A stretch of 64,000 bases of DNA, taken from positions 156,870-220,869 of the forward strand of contig AP017607.1 in NCBI GenBank assembly GCA_002356515.1, given 5' to 3'. Shown one piece after another: positions 45,896 through 54,508 of the stretch. The stretch is from Mesorhizobium loti. GTDB lineage: Bacteria; Pseudomonadota; Alphaproteobacteria; Rhizobiales; Rhizobiaceae. The position numbers and the translations under genes were made by a program. Numbering within the stretch: position 1 is the stretch's first letter; every line of letters starts with the position of its first letter. A model generated the notes under the pieces. The model ran no database searches and was not told the DNA's origin. It worked only from the letters and a program-made list of their open reading frames with translations.

Positions 45896-46095
45896 CTAGG
45901 CCGACGAGCGCCGTGTCTGGTCCAGATCCCATCAACGTGGTGGGCGGTGCAATGAGGGAGGCAAAGCCCTCGAAGATACCCGCCGCTTGAACTCGCTACG
46001 ATGCCTCCCAAGGCTTCCTCGGTCGCACGCCTGTTGTGCGGCCGAGGGCAAAATTGCCAAACGGCTCCGTGAGTTCACGGGAAGGAAAATCCGGC

Positions 46096-46926
46096 ATGCA
46101 ACGTATATTCGACTGGAGTGCCAAAGAGGCCGAACGTACGGTCACCGTTGCGGATCTCCGAGCTGCCAAGTCTCTTGGCAAACGGTACACCCAGGTCACT
46201 GCTAACACGGAAGAGGAAGCCGCGGCAGCTGAAGAAGCGGGCATAGACATGGTTGTCACCCGCGCCCGCAACGTCGAAACGGTCAGAAAAGGATCGCGCA
46301 GGATCTTCACAACGGCTGCCGTTGGGTTTGCCGAGGCTGTGACGCCCGACGAAATTATGCGCTGCGCGTTTAAGGCCCTCACCGATGGAGCGGACGCCGT
46401 GATAACCGCCAGGGGGCTGTCCACGGTGTGCGCTCTGGCTGCTGAAGACATCCCGGTGATGGGTCACCTCGGACTGGTACCAAGAAAATCCACCTGGCTG
46501 GGAAAGCTCCGCGCAGTCGGAAAAACCACGGACGAAGCCGTCCAGCTGTATCAGCGATTCCGGCGGCTTGAGGATGCTGGCGCCTTCGCAGTCGAATGCG
46601 AAGTCATTCCTGCTAAAGTGATGTCGGAGATACGGCGGCGTACCGGTCTTGTGACCGTATCACTTGGTTCGGGTCCCGATGCCGACGCGCTTTTCCTTTT
46701 TACGGAAGACATATGTGGTGAGGCCGAGCGCCTGCCCCGACACGCCAAAGCCTACGGCAATCTGCATGATCTGAAGAAGCGTATGCAGGAAGAGCGCGTC
46801 CGCGCGCTGCGCGCGTTTCGAGATGACGTCGACATGAAGGCATTTCCCGGTGACCGGGAAGTATCGAAGATCAACGACGCGGAATTCGAGGCTTTCGTCG
46901 CTGCGCTCAATGCAAAAGGCGTTTGA
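46096..46926 (+). CDS. PanB-fold (ketopantoate hydroxymethyltransferase-like) protein lacking the usual metal ligands
   Basis: Predicted 276-residue TIM-barrel protein. Likeness to PanB is clearest in PVMGHLGLVPRKSTWLGKLR and in ECEVIPAKVMSEI, which keeps the Glu of the PanB LECVP motif. PanB binds Mg through two Asp and one Glu: VGDS, ADLPF and KIEGG. Here the same places read VTRA, AAVGF and ITARG, so all three ligands are absent. Real PanB activity (5,10-methylene-THF plus ketoisovalerate) is therefore unlikely. The barrel may have been recruited for another aldol or retro-aldol reaction in the pathway of the adjacent kinase and oxygenase genes. The ATG at 46096 is preferred over a longer frame from 46036. 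Confidence 0.72.
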   Translation: MQRIFDWSAKEAERTVTVADLRAAKSLGKRYTQVTANTEEEAAAAEEAGIDMVVTRARNVETVRKGSRRIFTTAAVGFAEAVTPDEIMRCAFKALTDGADAVITARGLSTVCALAAEDIPVMGHLGLVPRKSTWLGKLRAVGKTTDEAVQLYQRFRRLEDAGAFAVECEVIPAKVMSEIRRRTGLVTVSLGSGPDADALFLFTEDICGEAERLPRHAKAYGNLHDLKKRMQEERVRALRAFRDDVDMKAFPGDREVSKINDAEFEAFVAALNAKGV

Positions 46927-47025
46927 GCGATCACCGGTCCGCAGCATCGACGGCTCAGATTGCTCCCTGCGGTCAAGCCCGGGGCGAGTGAACGGTTCAG
47001 AATTCCGATTACTGGAGAAAAGGAA

Positions 47026-48036
47026 ATGGACGACACCCTGTACGGAAAGCGCGACAAGCGCGGGAACTGGACGCCGAACAAGAAGCTACAACGCTCCCCT
47101 ATCTTCGTTTGGCCGGCTCAGCCAGTGAAGTTCCTGCGTTGGTTTTTGGGCTACCCCGGTTACCTCTGGCCTTGGAATGCCGGCTATTTCGCAGCTTCAT
47201 TGATCGTGTGGCTTTATCTTACACCTTCGCTGGAGACCATGCGGGAGTTTCATGCGCAATGGATATCGCTGATTCTGGCCCGAAACGCTGCCTTGACGGT
47301 CGCTCTCTATGGGGGCTTTCACCTTATCCTCTATGTCATGCGGCGCCAGCAAACGACGTTCAAGTACAACGCGAAGTGGCCTGACAGCGATAATCCGACC
47401 TTCATGTTCGGCAATCAGAACGCCGAGAATATCTTCTGGACGATGTGCAGTGCGGTTCCAATTTGGACAGCGGTCGAGGCCGTCACTTGGTGGCTTTATG
47501 CCAACGGGTATCTCCCGTATGTCGATTTCGCTGATCACCCTGTCTACTTCGTAGCACTGGTCATCCTCGTGCCAGCCTGGCGTGAACTGCACTTCTACCT
47601 AATTCACCGGCTGATACATATGGGCCCTCTGTACCACTGGGTTCACAAACTTCACCACAATAATGTCAACCCGGGGCCGTGGTCAGGTCTTTCCATGCAT
47701 CCCGTCGAGCACTTCCTGTACTTCACCGGCGTCATAATACATTTTGTCGTCCCGTCACATCCGCTTCATTCGATGTTCCAACTCATGCATGCAGGATTGT
47801 CTCCCGCCAAGTCACATGTAGGATTCGACAAGATGGTCGTGGATGGAGAACACATGATCGATACCGACAACTACTATCACTATCTCCATCACAAGTATTT
47901 TGAAGTGAACTACGGTGAGAAGCGCATCCCGCTTGATGAGTGGTTCGGCACTTTCCACGACGGCTCTCCAGAGTCCGACGAAGTGATGGCCAGACGGATC
48001 AAGGCGAAGAAATACGTCCGCGGTGGCTCCGCCTGA
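47026..48036 (+). CDS. mocD: MocD-like di-iron oxygenase (sterol desaturase/fatty acid hydroxylase family)
   Basis: Predicted 336-residue membrane-bound non-haem di-iron oxygenase. Several hydrophobic segments are followed by the histidine boxes: H189, H194 and H198 in HFYLIHRLIH; H204, H207, H210 and H211 in HWVHKLHHNN; and H285, H288 and H289 in HYLHHKYF. Genes for a Rieske ferredoxin and a ferredoxin reductase follow, the arrangement of rhizobial mocDEF, where MocD with MocE and MocF is linked to demethylating the rhizopine 3-O-methyl-scyllo-inosamine. The ATG at 47026 has GGAGAAAAGGAA upstream. The oxygenase family is certain; the rhizopine role here rests on context, as the other moc genes are not in the window. 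Confidence 0.76.
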   Translation: MDDTLYGKRDKRGNWTPNKKLQRSPIFVWPAQPVKFLRWFLGYPGYLWPWNAGYFAASLIVWLYLTPSLETMREFHAQWISLILARNAALTVALYGGFHLILYVMRRQQTTFKYNAKWPDSDNPTFMFGNQNAENIFWTMCSAVPIWTAVEAVTWWLYANGYLPYVDFADHPVYFVALVILVPAWRELHFYLIHRLIHMGPLYHWVHKLHHNNVNPGPWSGLSMHPVEHFLYFTGVIIHFVVPSHPLHSMFQLMHAGLSPAKSHVGFDKMVVDGEHMIDTDNYYHYLHHKYFEVNYGEKRIPLDEWFGTFHDGSPESDEVMARRIKAKKYVRGGSA

Positions 48037-48151
48037 TCAAAGACACACCGAAGTTTTCAGCGACGCAACATCAAAATCTCGGCCCTGTGGCGGGGTCGAC
48101 CACTATCAATGTCGGCGACTATTTGAACCGACTTATGTGCAAGGAGCTGTT

Positions 48152-48472
48152 ATGACAAGTGGAGAAAATTGGGTAGTCGCGTGCACCGTCGACGCAATCC
48201 AACCCGCGGAAGCCCTGAGGGTCGATATTGGCTCCCGAACGTTTGTTGTCGTGCGATCGCCTGACGGCCAGTTCTTCGCGATGGATGGCCACTGCTCGCA
48301 CGAAAAGGTGCATCTCGCCGATGGTATCGTAGACGGCAACATCATCGAGTGTCCCAAACACTTCGGCACGTTCGATTATCGATCTGGAGAGTCACGCGCC
48401 CTGCCGGCCTGTATCGACCTCAAAAGCTATCAAGTGAAGGTTGAAGCTGACTCCGTCTACATCAGGGTGTGA
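48152..48472 (+). CDS. mocE: MocE-like Rieske [2Fe-2S] ferredoxin
   Basis: Predicted 106-residue soluble Rieske protein that would carry electrons to the MocD oxygenase. The cluster ligands are C48 and H50 in GHCSHEKVHL, and C67 and H70 in IECPKHFGTFDYRSG. The motif FDYRSGE matches dioxygenase-type ferredoxins. I chose the ATG at 48152 because the longer frame from 48023 has no family likeness. It stands 115 bp after the oxygenase gene and 90 bp before the reductase gene. Confidence 0.82.
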   Translation: MTSGENWVVACTVDAIQPAEALRVDIGSRTFVVVRSPDGQFFAMDGHCSHEKVHLADGIVDGNIIECPKHFGTFDYRSGESRALPACIDLKSYQVKVEADSVYIRV

Positions 48473-48562
48473 GCGAGAAGTTGATCGCGACCGGCATTGC
48501 CAGAGGTTATTTCGCCTTTTTTGTCGCGGCAACACCCGAGAACTTGTCAGAAAGGACTACAA

Positions 48563-49798
48563 GTGGAAAGCGAACGAGCCATGGTCGTCGTTGGCGCCGG
48601 CGAGGCCGGAGCAGGCGCGGTCACCGCTTTGCGCGAAGGTGGCTGGACCGGGCCGCTGGTCCTTATCGGCTCGGAAGATTCTTTGCCATATGAGCGGCCT
48701 CCCCTTTCCAAGGCGTTTCTGGTGGAAGAACCGCCGCCAGGCCCGAGGCAAATACTGACATCCGAACGTCTGAGGGAGCTTCGCGTAACGACGTTTTTCG
48801 GTCGATCGGCTTTATCGATCGACCGCTCGCGTCGTACAGTGAAAATCTCCGGTGGTGCGAACGTTCCATACGAACGGCTCCTCCTTGCGACTGGGGCCTC
48901 TCCCCGTACACTCCCACCGAAATACGGCAGCGCGCAGAATGTTCTCACCCTTCGCACGCACGACGACGCAGTTCGCTTGAGGGCTGCCATTAAGCCGGGT
49001 TCTAAAACCGTTGTCGTTGGCGGTGGCTTTATCGGGCTGGAAGTCGCCTCAAGTGCGGTCTCTCGCGGCGCATCGTGCGTTGTTCTTGAGGCCGGACCGC
49101 GTCTGTTGACTAGGGCGGTGCCTGAAGTGTTGGCCCGCTTGATCCAGGGTAGGCATGAGGAAGCCGGCGTTCAGATCGTCACATCTGCGTCGATCACCAG
49201 GATAGAAGAGCGCGCTGAGCAGACACTGATCATTCTTGACGACGCGAGAGTCTTTTACGCCGACATGGTCGTCGTTGGGATCGGCGCCGAGCCCAACGTG
49301 AAGCTGGCAGAGGCGGCAGGCCTGTCCGTCGACAACGGCATAGTTGTCGATGAGACACTAACGGCCAGCGATCCCAACATTTTTGCTGCCGGGGACTGCT
49401 GCTCGTTTCCACACCCCCTCTATGAAAGGCGCCTGCGACTGGAGGCGTGGCGGAACGCCCGACGTCAGGCGATCACTGCGGCTGCCAACATGCTGGGAGC
49501 ACACCAAATTCACGACGACATTCCTTGGTTTTGGTCGGATCAATATGAAGAGACGCTTCAGATCGCGGGCATTTGCCCTGATCAGCCTGCCGTGCACCGA
49601 GATCTTGGTCCAAAGGGCACAGTCCTTTTCTACCTCGACCACGACAGCAAACTTGTTGCGGCGTGTGGCTTCGGTTCACTTGGCGTCGTCGCAAAGGAGA
49701 TTCGCTTCTCCGAGATATTGATCGCGAGGCGCCTCAAGCTTTCGCCTGCAGCGCTGGCCGACCCCACGATGAATATAAAGTCACTTCTTGTCGGCTAA
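48563..49798 (+). CDS. mocF: MocF-like FAD-dependent ferredoxin reductase
   Basis: Predicted 411-residue NADH-dependent reductase for the Rieske ferredoxin. The FAD motif is VVVGAGEAGAGAVTALREGG near the start, the NAD motif is TVVVGGGFIGLEVASSAVSR, and the second FAD segment is NIFAAGDCCSFPHPLYERRL. The last 120 residues form the reductase dimerisation domain with PWFWSDQYEETLQIAG. I chose the GTG at 48563, which has AAAGGA seven bases upstream; an internal ATG six codons later would cut into the FAD motif's first strand. It is the last gene of the set. Confidence 0.82.
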   Translation: MESERAMVVVGAGEAGAGAVTALREGGWTGPLVLIGSEDSLPYERPPLSKAFLVEEPPPGPRQILTSERLRELRVTTFFGRSALSIDRSRRTVKISGGANVPYERLLLATGASPRTLPPKYGSAQNVLTLRTHDDAVRLRAAIKPGSKTVVVGGGFIGLEVASSAVSRGASCVVLEAGPRLLTRAVPEVLARLIQGRHEEAGVQIVTSASITRIEERAEQTLIILDDARVFYADMVVVGIGAEPNVKLAEAAGLSVDNGIVVDETLTASDPNIFAAGDCCSFPHPLYERRLRLEAWRNARRQAITAAANMLGAHQIHDDIPWFWSDQYEETLQIAGICPDQPAVHRDLGPKGTVLFYLDHDSKLVAACGFGSLGVVAKEIRFSEILIARRLKLSPAALADPTMNIKSLLVG

Positions 49799-50122
49799 TT
49801 CGAACGAGGCGGATCGACTGCTTGGGCTACGTTGCCGCATACAACTTCGCCAAACACCTCAAAGCGTTGCGGTGACGAACTGCCCACCGGGTCATCTGCG
49901 ATGCATGGACTAAGAGCCTGTCAATCTTCAAAATTAAGCCGCACCACCTCATTCCGGGACAACACAATGACCGACCGTTCGGTGCCGCTGATCCGATGGT
50001 TTGATCATTCGGGGTTGCGCAATTACTTCCGAGGCATCGACGAACATGGCGCCAAGCAATCCGCGCTTCAATCCTCCATGGAGATCAAGGGACCGATGTG
50101 CCCGGCAACCATACAAGCTTGG
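49799..50122. other. Convergent intergenic stretch, no recognised gene
   Basis: This lies between the ends of the MocF-like gene and the double ATPase gene. A plus-strand frame starting with ATG at about 49967 reads TDRSVPLIRWFDHSGLRNYF and goes on for some 60 codons before running antisense into the ATPase gene. It resembles nothing I know and may be the scrap of a lost gene. Confidence 0.4.
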
Positions 50123-51769
50123 CTAGGCTCGCGCATTAACCGACATCGTGTTCTTTGCTGTCAGCCGTGTCAGCCAGTCTGGATCCATTTCGGGAACAGA
50201 AGCCAAGAGCAAGCCCGTGTACGGATGATGCGGCGGCCTGAACATCTCGTCCTTGGGGCCTTTCTCAATAACCTTGCCTTCCTTCATGACTACTACCTCA
50301 TCCGCGATCGCACGAACAATCGCGAGGTCATGGGTGATGAACATGTAGGTCAGGTCGCGCTCGCGCTGCAGTCGCACCAGGAGCTTTAGCACGCTGTCGG
50401 CGACAAGCTGGTCGAGCGAACTCGTCACCTCGTCGCAAATCACGAGCTGCGGGTCGGCGGCGAGCGCGCGCGCAATGCCGACGCGCTGCTTCTGGCCTCC
50501 CGACAGTTCCGACGGTAGGCGATCGATGTAGATGTCCGGATCGAGCTCCATGTCCTGCAGAAGCTGGCGCGTACGCGCCTCCAACGCCTTGCCTTTTAGT
50601 CCGAGATAGAAACTAATTGGCCGTCCGACGATCTCACGAACCCGCTGGCGCGGATTGAGTGCGGTGTCGGCCATCTGGTAAATCATCTGCACCCGCCTGA
50701 GGTCGGCTTTAGTGCGCTTGCGGTAGCTGGCCGGCAGGGTTTTTCCGGCGAGTTCGATTGAGCCGCCTGTGGTCGGGAGCAGACCCATGAGAACTTTGGC
50801 GAGCGTGGATTTCCCCGACCCGGATTCGCCGACCACTGCGACCGTCCGCCCCTTTGGTAGGACGAAGGATACATCAGAAAGCACCTTTGCCGCTCCATAG
50901 GCGGCGTCCACGGATACAATTCTGACCAGCGGCGGCGGCAATTCCGCGTCGGGCCGCGACGGCGCTCGGAAGCTGCGAACCGCCCACAGTGACTTGGTAT
51001 AGTCGTGCCGAGGGCTCGACAGCATAGTGCGCGTCGGCGCCTCCTCTACACTTTCACCGTTGCGCAGCACCATAATCCTGTCGGCCATCTGTGCCACCAC
51101 CGCAAGGTCGTGGCTTACATAAATGGCGGACGTGCCAAGCGATTGCACCGCGTCGCGGATTGCCGAGAGGACTTCAATCTGGGTAGTGACGTCGAGGGCC
51201 GTCGTCGGTTCGTCGAAGATGATCAGATCGGGTCGGCAAGCCATTGCCATGGCCGTCATTGCCCGCTGCAATTGGCCACCGGAAACTTGGTGGGGGTAGC
51301 GGAAACCAATTTCGGCGGGATTCGGTAACTGGAGTTTCCGATAGAGCTCGATCGCATCGGCTTCGGCCTCAGCACGGGTCATCAGGCCCCGTAGGACAGG
51401 AAATTCGACATGCTGGTCGATCAGGCGGAACGCCGGGTTGAAGCTCGCGGCCGCAGACTGGGCTACATAGGCGATTCTCGAGGAGCGGAGCCCCCGTCGC
51501 ACCTTTCGCGCCGCGCCGATCAACTCGATGCCGTCGAACAGCACACTGCCGCCAGTAAATCGGCAGCCGTCGCGCACAAAGCCCATGGCGGCAAGGCCGA
51601 TAGTGGATTTGCCCGCGCCCGACTCGCCGATTAGGCCGAATACCTCCCCGCGCTTCACGGTAAGGTCAATGTCCTTGACGATCGGCTTCCAAGCGTCATC
51701 AGCTTTACCATCAATGCGCAGACCGCGGATCGTCAGAAGAGGATTGTTGGATGGGTCCGGTCTTAACAT
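50123..51769 (-). CDS. Double ABC ATPase of a dipeptide-type importer
   Basis: Predicted 548-residue protein with two fused ATPase domains, equal to DppD plus DppF. The first has GESGAGKST, VSGGQLQR and LIIFDEPTT. The second has GESGSGKST, LSGGQKQR and LVICDEVTS. The Cys-rich tail usual for separate DppD/DppF proteins is absent from both. It is the last gene of an operon, with its start 3 bp after the stop of the DppC-type permease gene. Confidence 0.9.
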   Translation of the reverse strand: MLRPDPSNNPLLTIRGLRIDGKADDAWKPIVKDIDLTVKRGEVFGLIGESGAGKSTIGLAAMGFVRDGCRFTGGSVLFDGIELIGAARKVRRGLRSSRIAYVAQSAAASFNPAFRLIDQHVEFPVLRGLMTRAEAEADAIELYRKLQLPNPAEIGFRYPHQVSGGQLQRAMTAMAMACRPDLIIFDEPTTALDVTTQIEVLSAIRDAVQSLGTSAIYVSHDLAVVAQMADRIMVLRNGESVEEAPTRTMLSSPRHDYTKSLWAVRSFRAPSRPDAELPPPLVRIVSVDAAYGAAKVLSDVSFVLPKGRTVAVVGESGSGKSTLAKVLMGLLPTTGGSIELAGKTLPASYRKRTKADLRRVQMIYQMADTALNPRQRVREIVGRPISFYLGLKGKALEARTRQLLQDMELDPDIYIDRLPSELSGGQKQRVGIARALAADPQLVICDEVTSSLDQLVADSVLKLLVRLQRERDLTYMFITHDLAIVRAIADEVVVMKEGKVIEKGPKDEMFRPPHHPYTGLLLASVPEMDPDWLTRLTAKNTMSVNARA

Positions 51770-51772
51770 TGC

Positions 51773-52600
51773 TCAGTCCTTTATCCCACTGACCTTGTGG
51801 AGGACCCAGTCGACCACGAAATTGACGGCTACGCTGAGCAGTGCAATGGCAGCTGCGGGCAGCAGCGGCGTGATATCGCCGAAGGTGATCAGCGTCGCGT
51901 TCTCCCGCACCATCGAACCCCAGTCGGCCAGTGGGGGCTGGATGCCGAGACCGAGGAAGGACAGCGCAGCGATAGTCAGGAACACAAAGCAGAAGCGCAT
52001 CCCGAACTCCGCCACCAATGGCGCAGCAGCATTTGGCAATATCTCGCGGCGGATGATCCAAAAAAGCCCCTCACCGCGCACCCGCGCTGCATCGACGAAA
52101 TCCATCGCAACGATGCCGAGCGCAACGGCGCGCGCCAGCCGGAACACACGCGTGGAATCGAGGATAGCGATAACGGCGATCAGCGTGCCGATTCCGGTCC
52201 CGAAGATCGTCAGCAGCAACAGTATGAAGATCAGTCCCGGCACGGCCATGATTATGTCGACAAGGCGCGACGCCATTTGGTCGACCAGGCCTCCCAGCGT
52301 CGCCGCGAGAAGGCCGGCGACCGTGCCGATCACGAAGGCCAGTACTGTCGCGAAGAAGGCAATGGCGAGCGTATTGCGGGCACCATAGATGAGCCGGGCC
52401 AGCATGTCGCGACCGAGATTGTCGGTGCCCAGCCAGTGCTCAGCCGACCATTGCAGGTATTGACCGCCGACAACCTCGCGTTCGCTGTAGGGCGCGAGCA
52501 GCGGCGCAAACACAGCGACCAGTACGTAGATCGAGATGACGGTCACGCCGAACAGCGCCGTCGGCGGCATTCCTTTCAGGGTTCGGATCAAAGATGTCAT
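51773..52600 (-). CDS. ABC importer permease, DppC type
   Basis: Predicted 275-residue membrane permease. It has the N-terminal helix VTVISIYVLVAVFAPLLAPY, the signature LGTDNLGRDMLARLIYGARN and an EAA-type loop (FVDAARVRGEGLFWIIRREI). Its partner permease gene ends 7 bp upstream and the ATPase gene starts 3 bp downstream. Confidence 0.9.
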   Translation of the reverse strand: MTSLIRTLKGMPPTALFGVTVISIYVLVAVFAPLLAPYSEREVVGGQYLQWSAEHWLGTDNLGRDMLARLIYGARNTLAIAFFATVLAFVIGTVAGLLAATLGGLVDQMASRLVDIIMAVPGLIFILLLLTIFGTGIGTLIAVIAILDSTRVFRLARAVALGIVAMDFVDAARVRGEGLFWIIRREILPNAAAPLVAEFGMRFCFVFLTIAALSFLGLGIQPPLADWGSMVRENATLITFGDITPLLPAAAIALLSVAVNFVVDWVLHKVSGIKD

Positions 52601-52607
52601 GGCGACC

Positions 52608-53564
52608 TCACCTCCCGTGCAGAAGGCGAGGGTTGGATAGGATCGACACGATGTCGGCGAACAGGTTGAGCAAGATGTAGGTGACGGAAGTGATCAAGCA
52701 AATGGCCTGCACCACCGGCACGTCGCGCTTCGACACCGAATCCACCAGTAGCCGGCCGAAGCCAGGATAGACGAACACGACCTCGACGATGACCACGCCG
52801 GTGACAAGATAGGCTAGGTTCAGAACGACGACGTTGACGATCGGCGCCAGCGCGTTGCGTAGCGCATGCACCATGACGACGCGCACCCGAGACGCGCCTT
52901 TGAGCCGGGCCATTTCGATGTAGGGTAGGCTGAACAGGTTGATGAGCGCAGCGCGCGTCATGCGCATGATATGCGCCGTGATCGCGAGCGTCAGCGCCAG
53001 CGCCGGCAGGAAGGAGCGGTAGACCCGTTCGGCGAAATCCGTGCTCGGCGTGATGTTGGAGATCGACGGGAAAAGCCCTAGCTTCACTGACAGTAACAGG
53101 ATCAGGATATAGGCGACGAAGAAGTCGGGAAACGAGATCGCGGTTAGCGTGAAGACACTGGCCGCCCTGTCGAACAGCGAGTTGCGCAGAAGTGCCGCGA
53201 GAATACCGAGCGTGAGAGCGAGCGGAATGGCGATGATGCTTGCGAACGCTGCTAGGAACAGCGTGTTGTCAAGCCGCTCAGTGATCAGCCGCGAGACCGG
53301 CAGACCGTTCGCGATCGACGTGCCGAAATTGCCGTGGGCAATGCCCTGCAGCCAGTAGGCATAGCGGGTCACGGGCGGCAAGTCGAGGCCGAGTTGGTGG
53401 CGAAGCGCCGCCACCGTCTCAGGCGTCGCCGACTGGCCGAGGATTGCCTGCGCCGCGTCCCCAGGCAGCAATTCCACCGACCAGAAGATCAGGCCCGAGA
53501 CGATCAGAAGTGTGACGAAGCCAAGCGCCAACCTGTGCAGGAGGAGCTGAACGATTTGCGTCAT
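52608..53564 (-). CDS. ABC importer permease, DppB type
   Basis: Predicted 318-residue membrane permease. It opens with LLLHRLALGFVTLLIVSGLI, has the LPGDAAQAILG loop and the coupling loop RAALINLFSLPYIEMARLKG. The ATG at 53564 overlaps the stop of the MaoC-like gene (ATGA); a longer frame from 53627 would lie inside that gene. Confidence 0.9.
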   Translation of the reverse strand: MTQIVQLLLHRLALGFVTLLIVSGLIFWSVELLPGDAAQAILGQSATPETVAALRHQLGLDLPPVTRYAYWLQGIAHGNFGTSIANGLPVSRLITERLDNTLFLAAFASIIAIPLALTLGILAALLRNSLFDRAASVFTLTAISFPDFFVAYILILLLSVKLGLFPSISNITPSTDFAERVYRSFLPALALTLAITAHIMRMTRAALINLFSLPYIEMARLKGASRVRVVMVHALRNALAPIVNVVVLNLAYLVTGVVIVEVVFVYPGFGRLLVDSVSKRDVPVVQAICLITSVTYILLNLFADIVSILSNPRLLHGR

Positions 53565-54508
53565 GGTCCTTTTGGCCTCATGAACGTCGCCTTGGCACTT
53601 ACCACAGCGACGCCGTCGCGCAGGCATTCCAGATCGAGTTCCACAGTCTGGCCCTCCTCACCGTCGCCGAAGCCGCGAATCCTGCCGATATATGTCAGCA
53701 CATCTCCCGGCCAGACAGTATCAAGGAAGCGGGCGCGGATGGCTCTCACATTCTCCGGTCCCAGCCAATGGGCGGCGTAGGCGCCCAGCACGCCGGCATG
53801 GTGCATCCCGACGGAAATAAAATCCGGCAATCCCTCCTCTGCCTGTGCCGCAAGCGTATCGTGGTGAGCTGGTGAGTCTTCGCCGGACGCACATTGATAG
53901 CGGATCATCTCGGTCAGCGTCAGGCCCGAAACGGCTACTTCGCCGGGGCTGTCGCCGATTGCAAGAATCGTCTTCGCGGCGCGAATTTCATCGAGTTCGA
54001 GCCGGACTTCCCCCCGCCTGAGCCATGGGCGCTCGCGCACCGTTCCAGCGGCGGCGAGCGTCGGACGCCGGTCCGTTCGAATGGAAGTTGGCATCCAGCG
54101 CGCCACCAGGCGCCCGTCTGTCGCATCGCGGAAGTCGGTCTTCATCACGAAGAATTCGAGCCTGCCGGATCGGCCCTCCTTGAAGAAATGATCGGCTACC
54201 TCGGTCGAGGCGATCAGGCTGTCGCCGACGCGCGGCGGCGGACCAAAAAACTCGAAAGACTGCTCGCCGTCAGTCGTCCCGTCCGCATCGATCGCGGCAA
54301 GGGCCGATCCGGCCGGCGGTCGCTCGAGAATGTAGCCCCAGTGATAGCCGGCCATAACCAGGAAGGTCGGGGGCACGACTGCATCGCGTGCCTCCATCCA
54401 GGCGGGATGCGAGGAATAGAGGCTGCGTGCGAATTGTCTTATGGCACCGCGCTCGATCGGCACCTCAAAATCCGGGCCACGCACGCCGATGATGGATTCG
54501 TTGCTCAT
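53561..54508 (-). CDS. Double-hotdog MaoC-like acyl-CoA dehydratase
   Basis: Predicted 315-residue protein of two hotdog domains. Residues 1-140 look like the FAS1-type MaoC N-terminal domain (PPTFLVMAGYHWGYILERPP, GPPPRVGDSLIASTEV). Residues 165-310 are a second MaoC-like domain (LTLTEMIRYQCASGEDSPAH, HHAGVLGAYAAHWLGPENVR). Its D-S-P-A-H-H stretch would hold the catalytic Asp and His. The reaction would be hydration or dehydration of a CoA thioester, acting on the product of the upstream ligase-like protein. Both ends overlap neighbours by 4 bp. Confidence 0.82.
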   Translation of the reverse strand: MSNESIIGVRGPDFEVPIERGAIRQFARSLYSSHPAWMEARDAVVPPTFLVMAGYHWGYILERPPAGSALAAIDADGTTDGEQSFEFFGPPPRVGDSLIASTEVADHFFKEGRSGRLEFFVMKTDFRDATDGRLVARWMPTSIRTDRRPTLAAAGTVRERPWLRRGEVRLELDEIRAAKTILAIGDSPGEVAVSGLTLTEMIRYQCASGEDSPAHHDTLAAQAEEGLPDFISVGMHHAGVLGAYAAHWLGPENVRAIRARFLDTVWPGDVLTYIGRIRGFGDGEEGQTVELDLECLRDGVAVVSAKATFMRPKGP

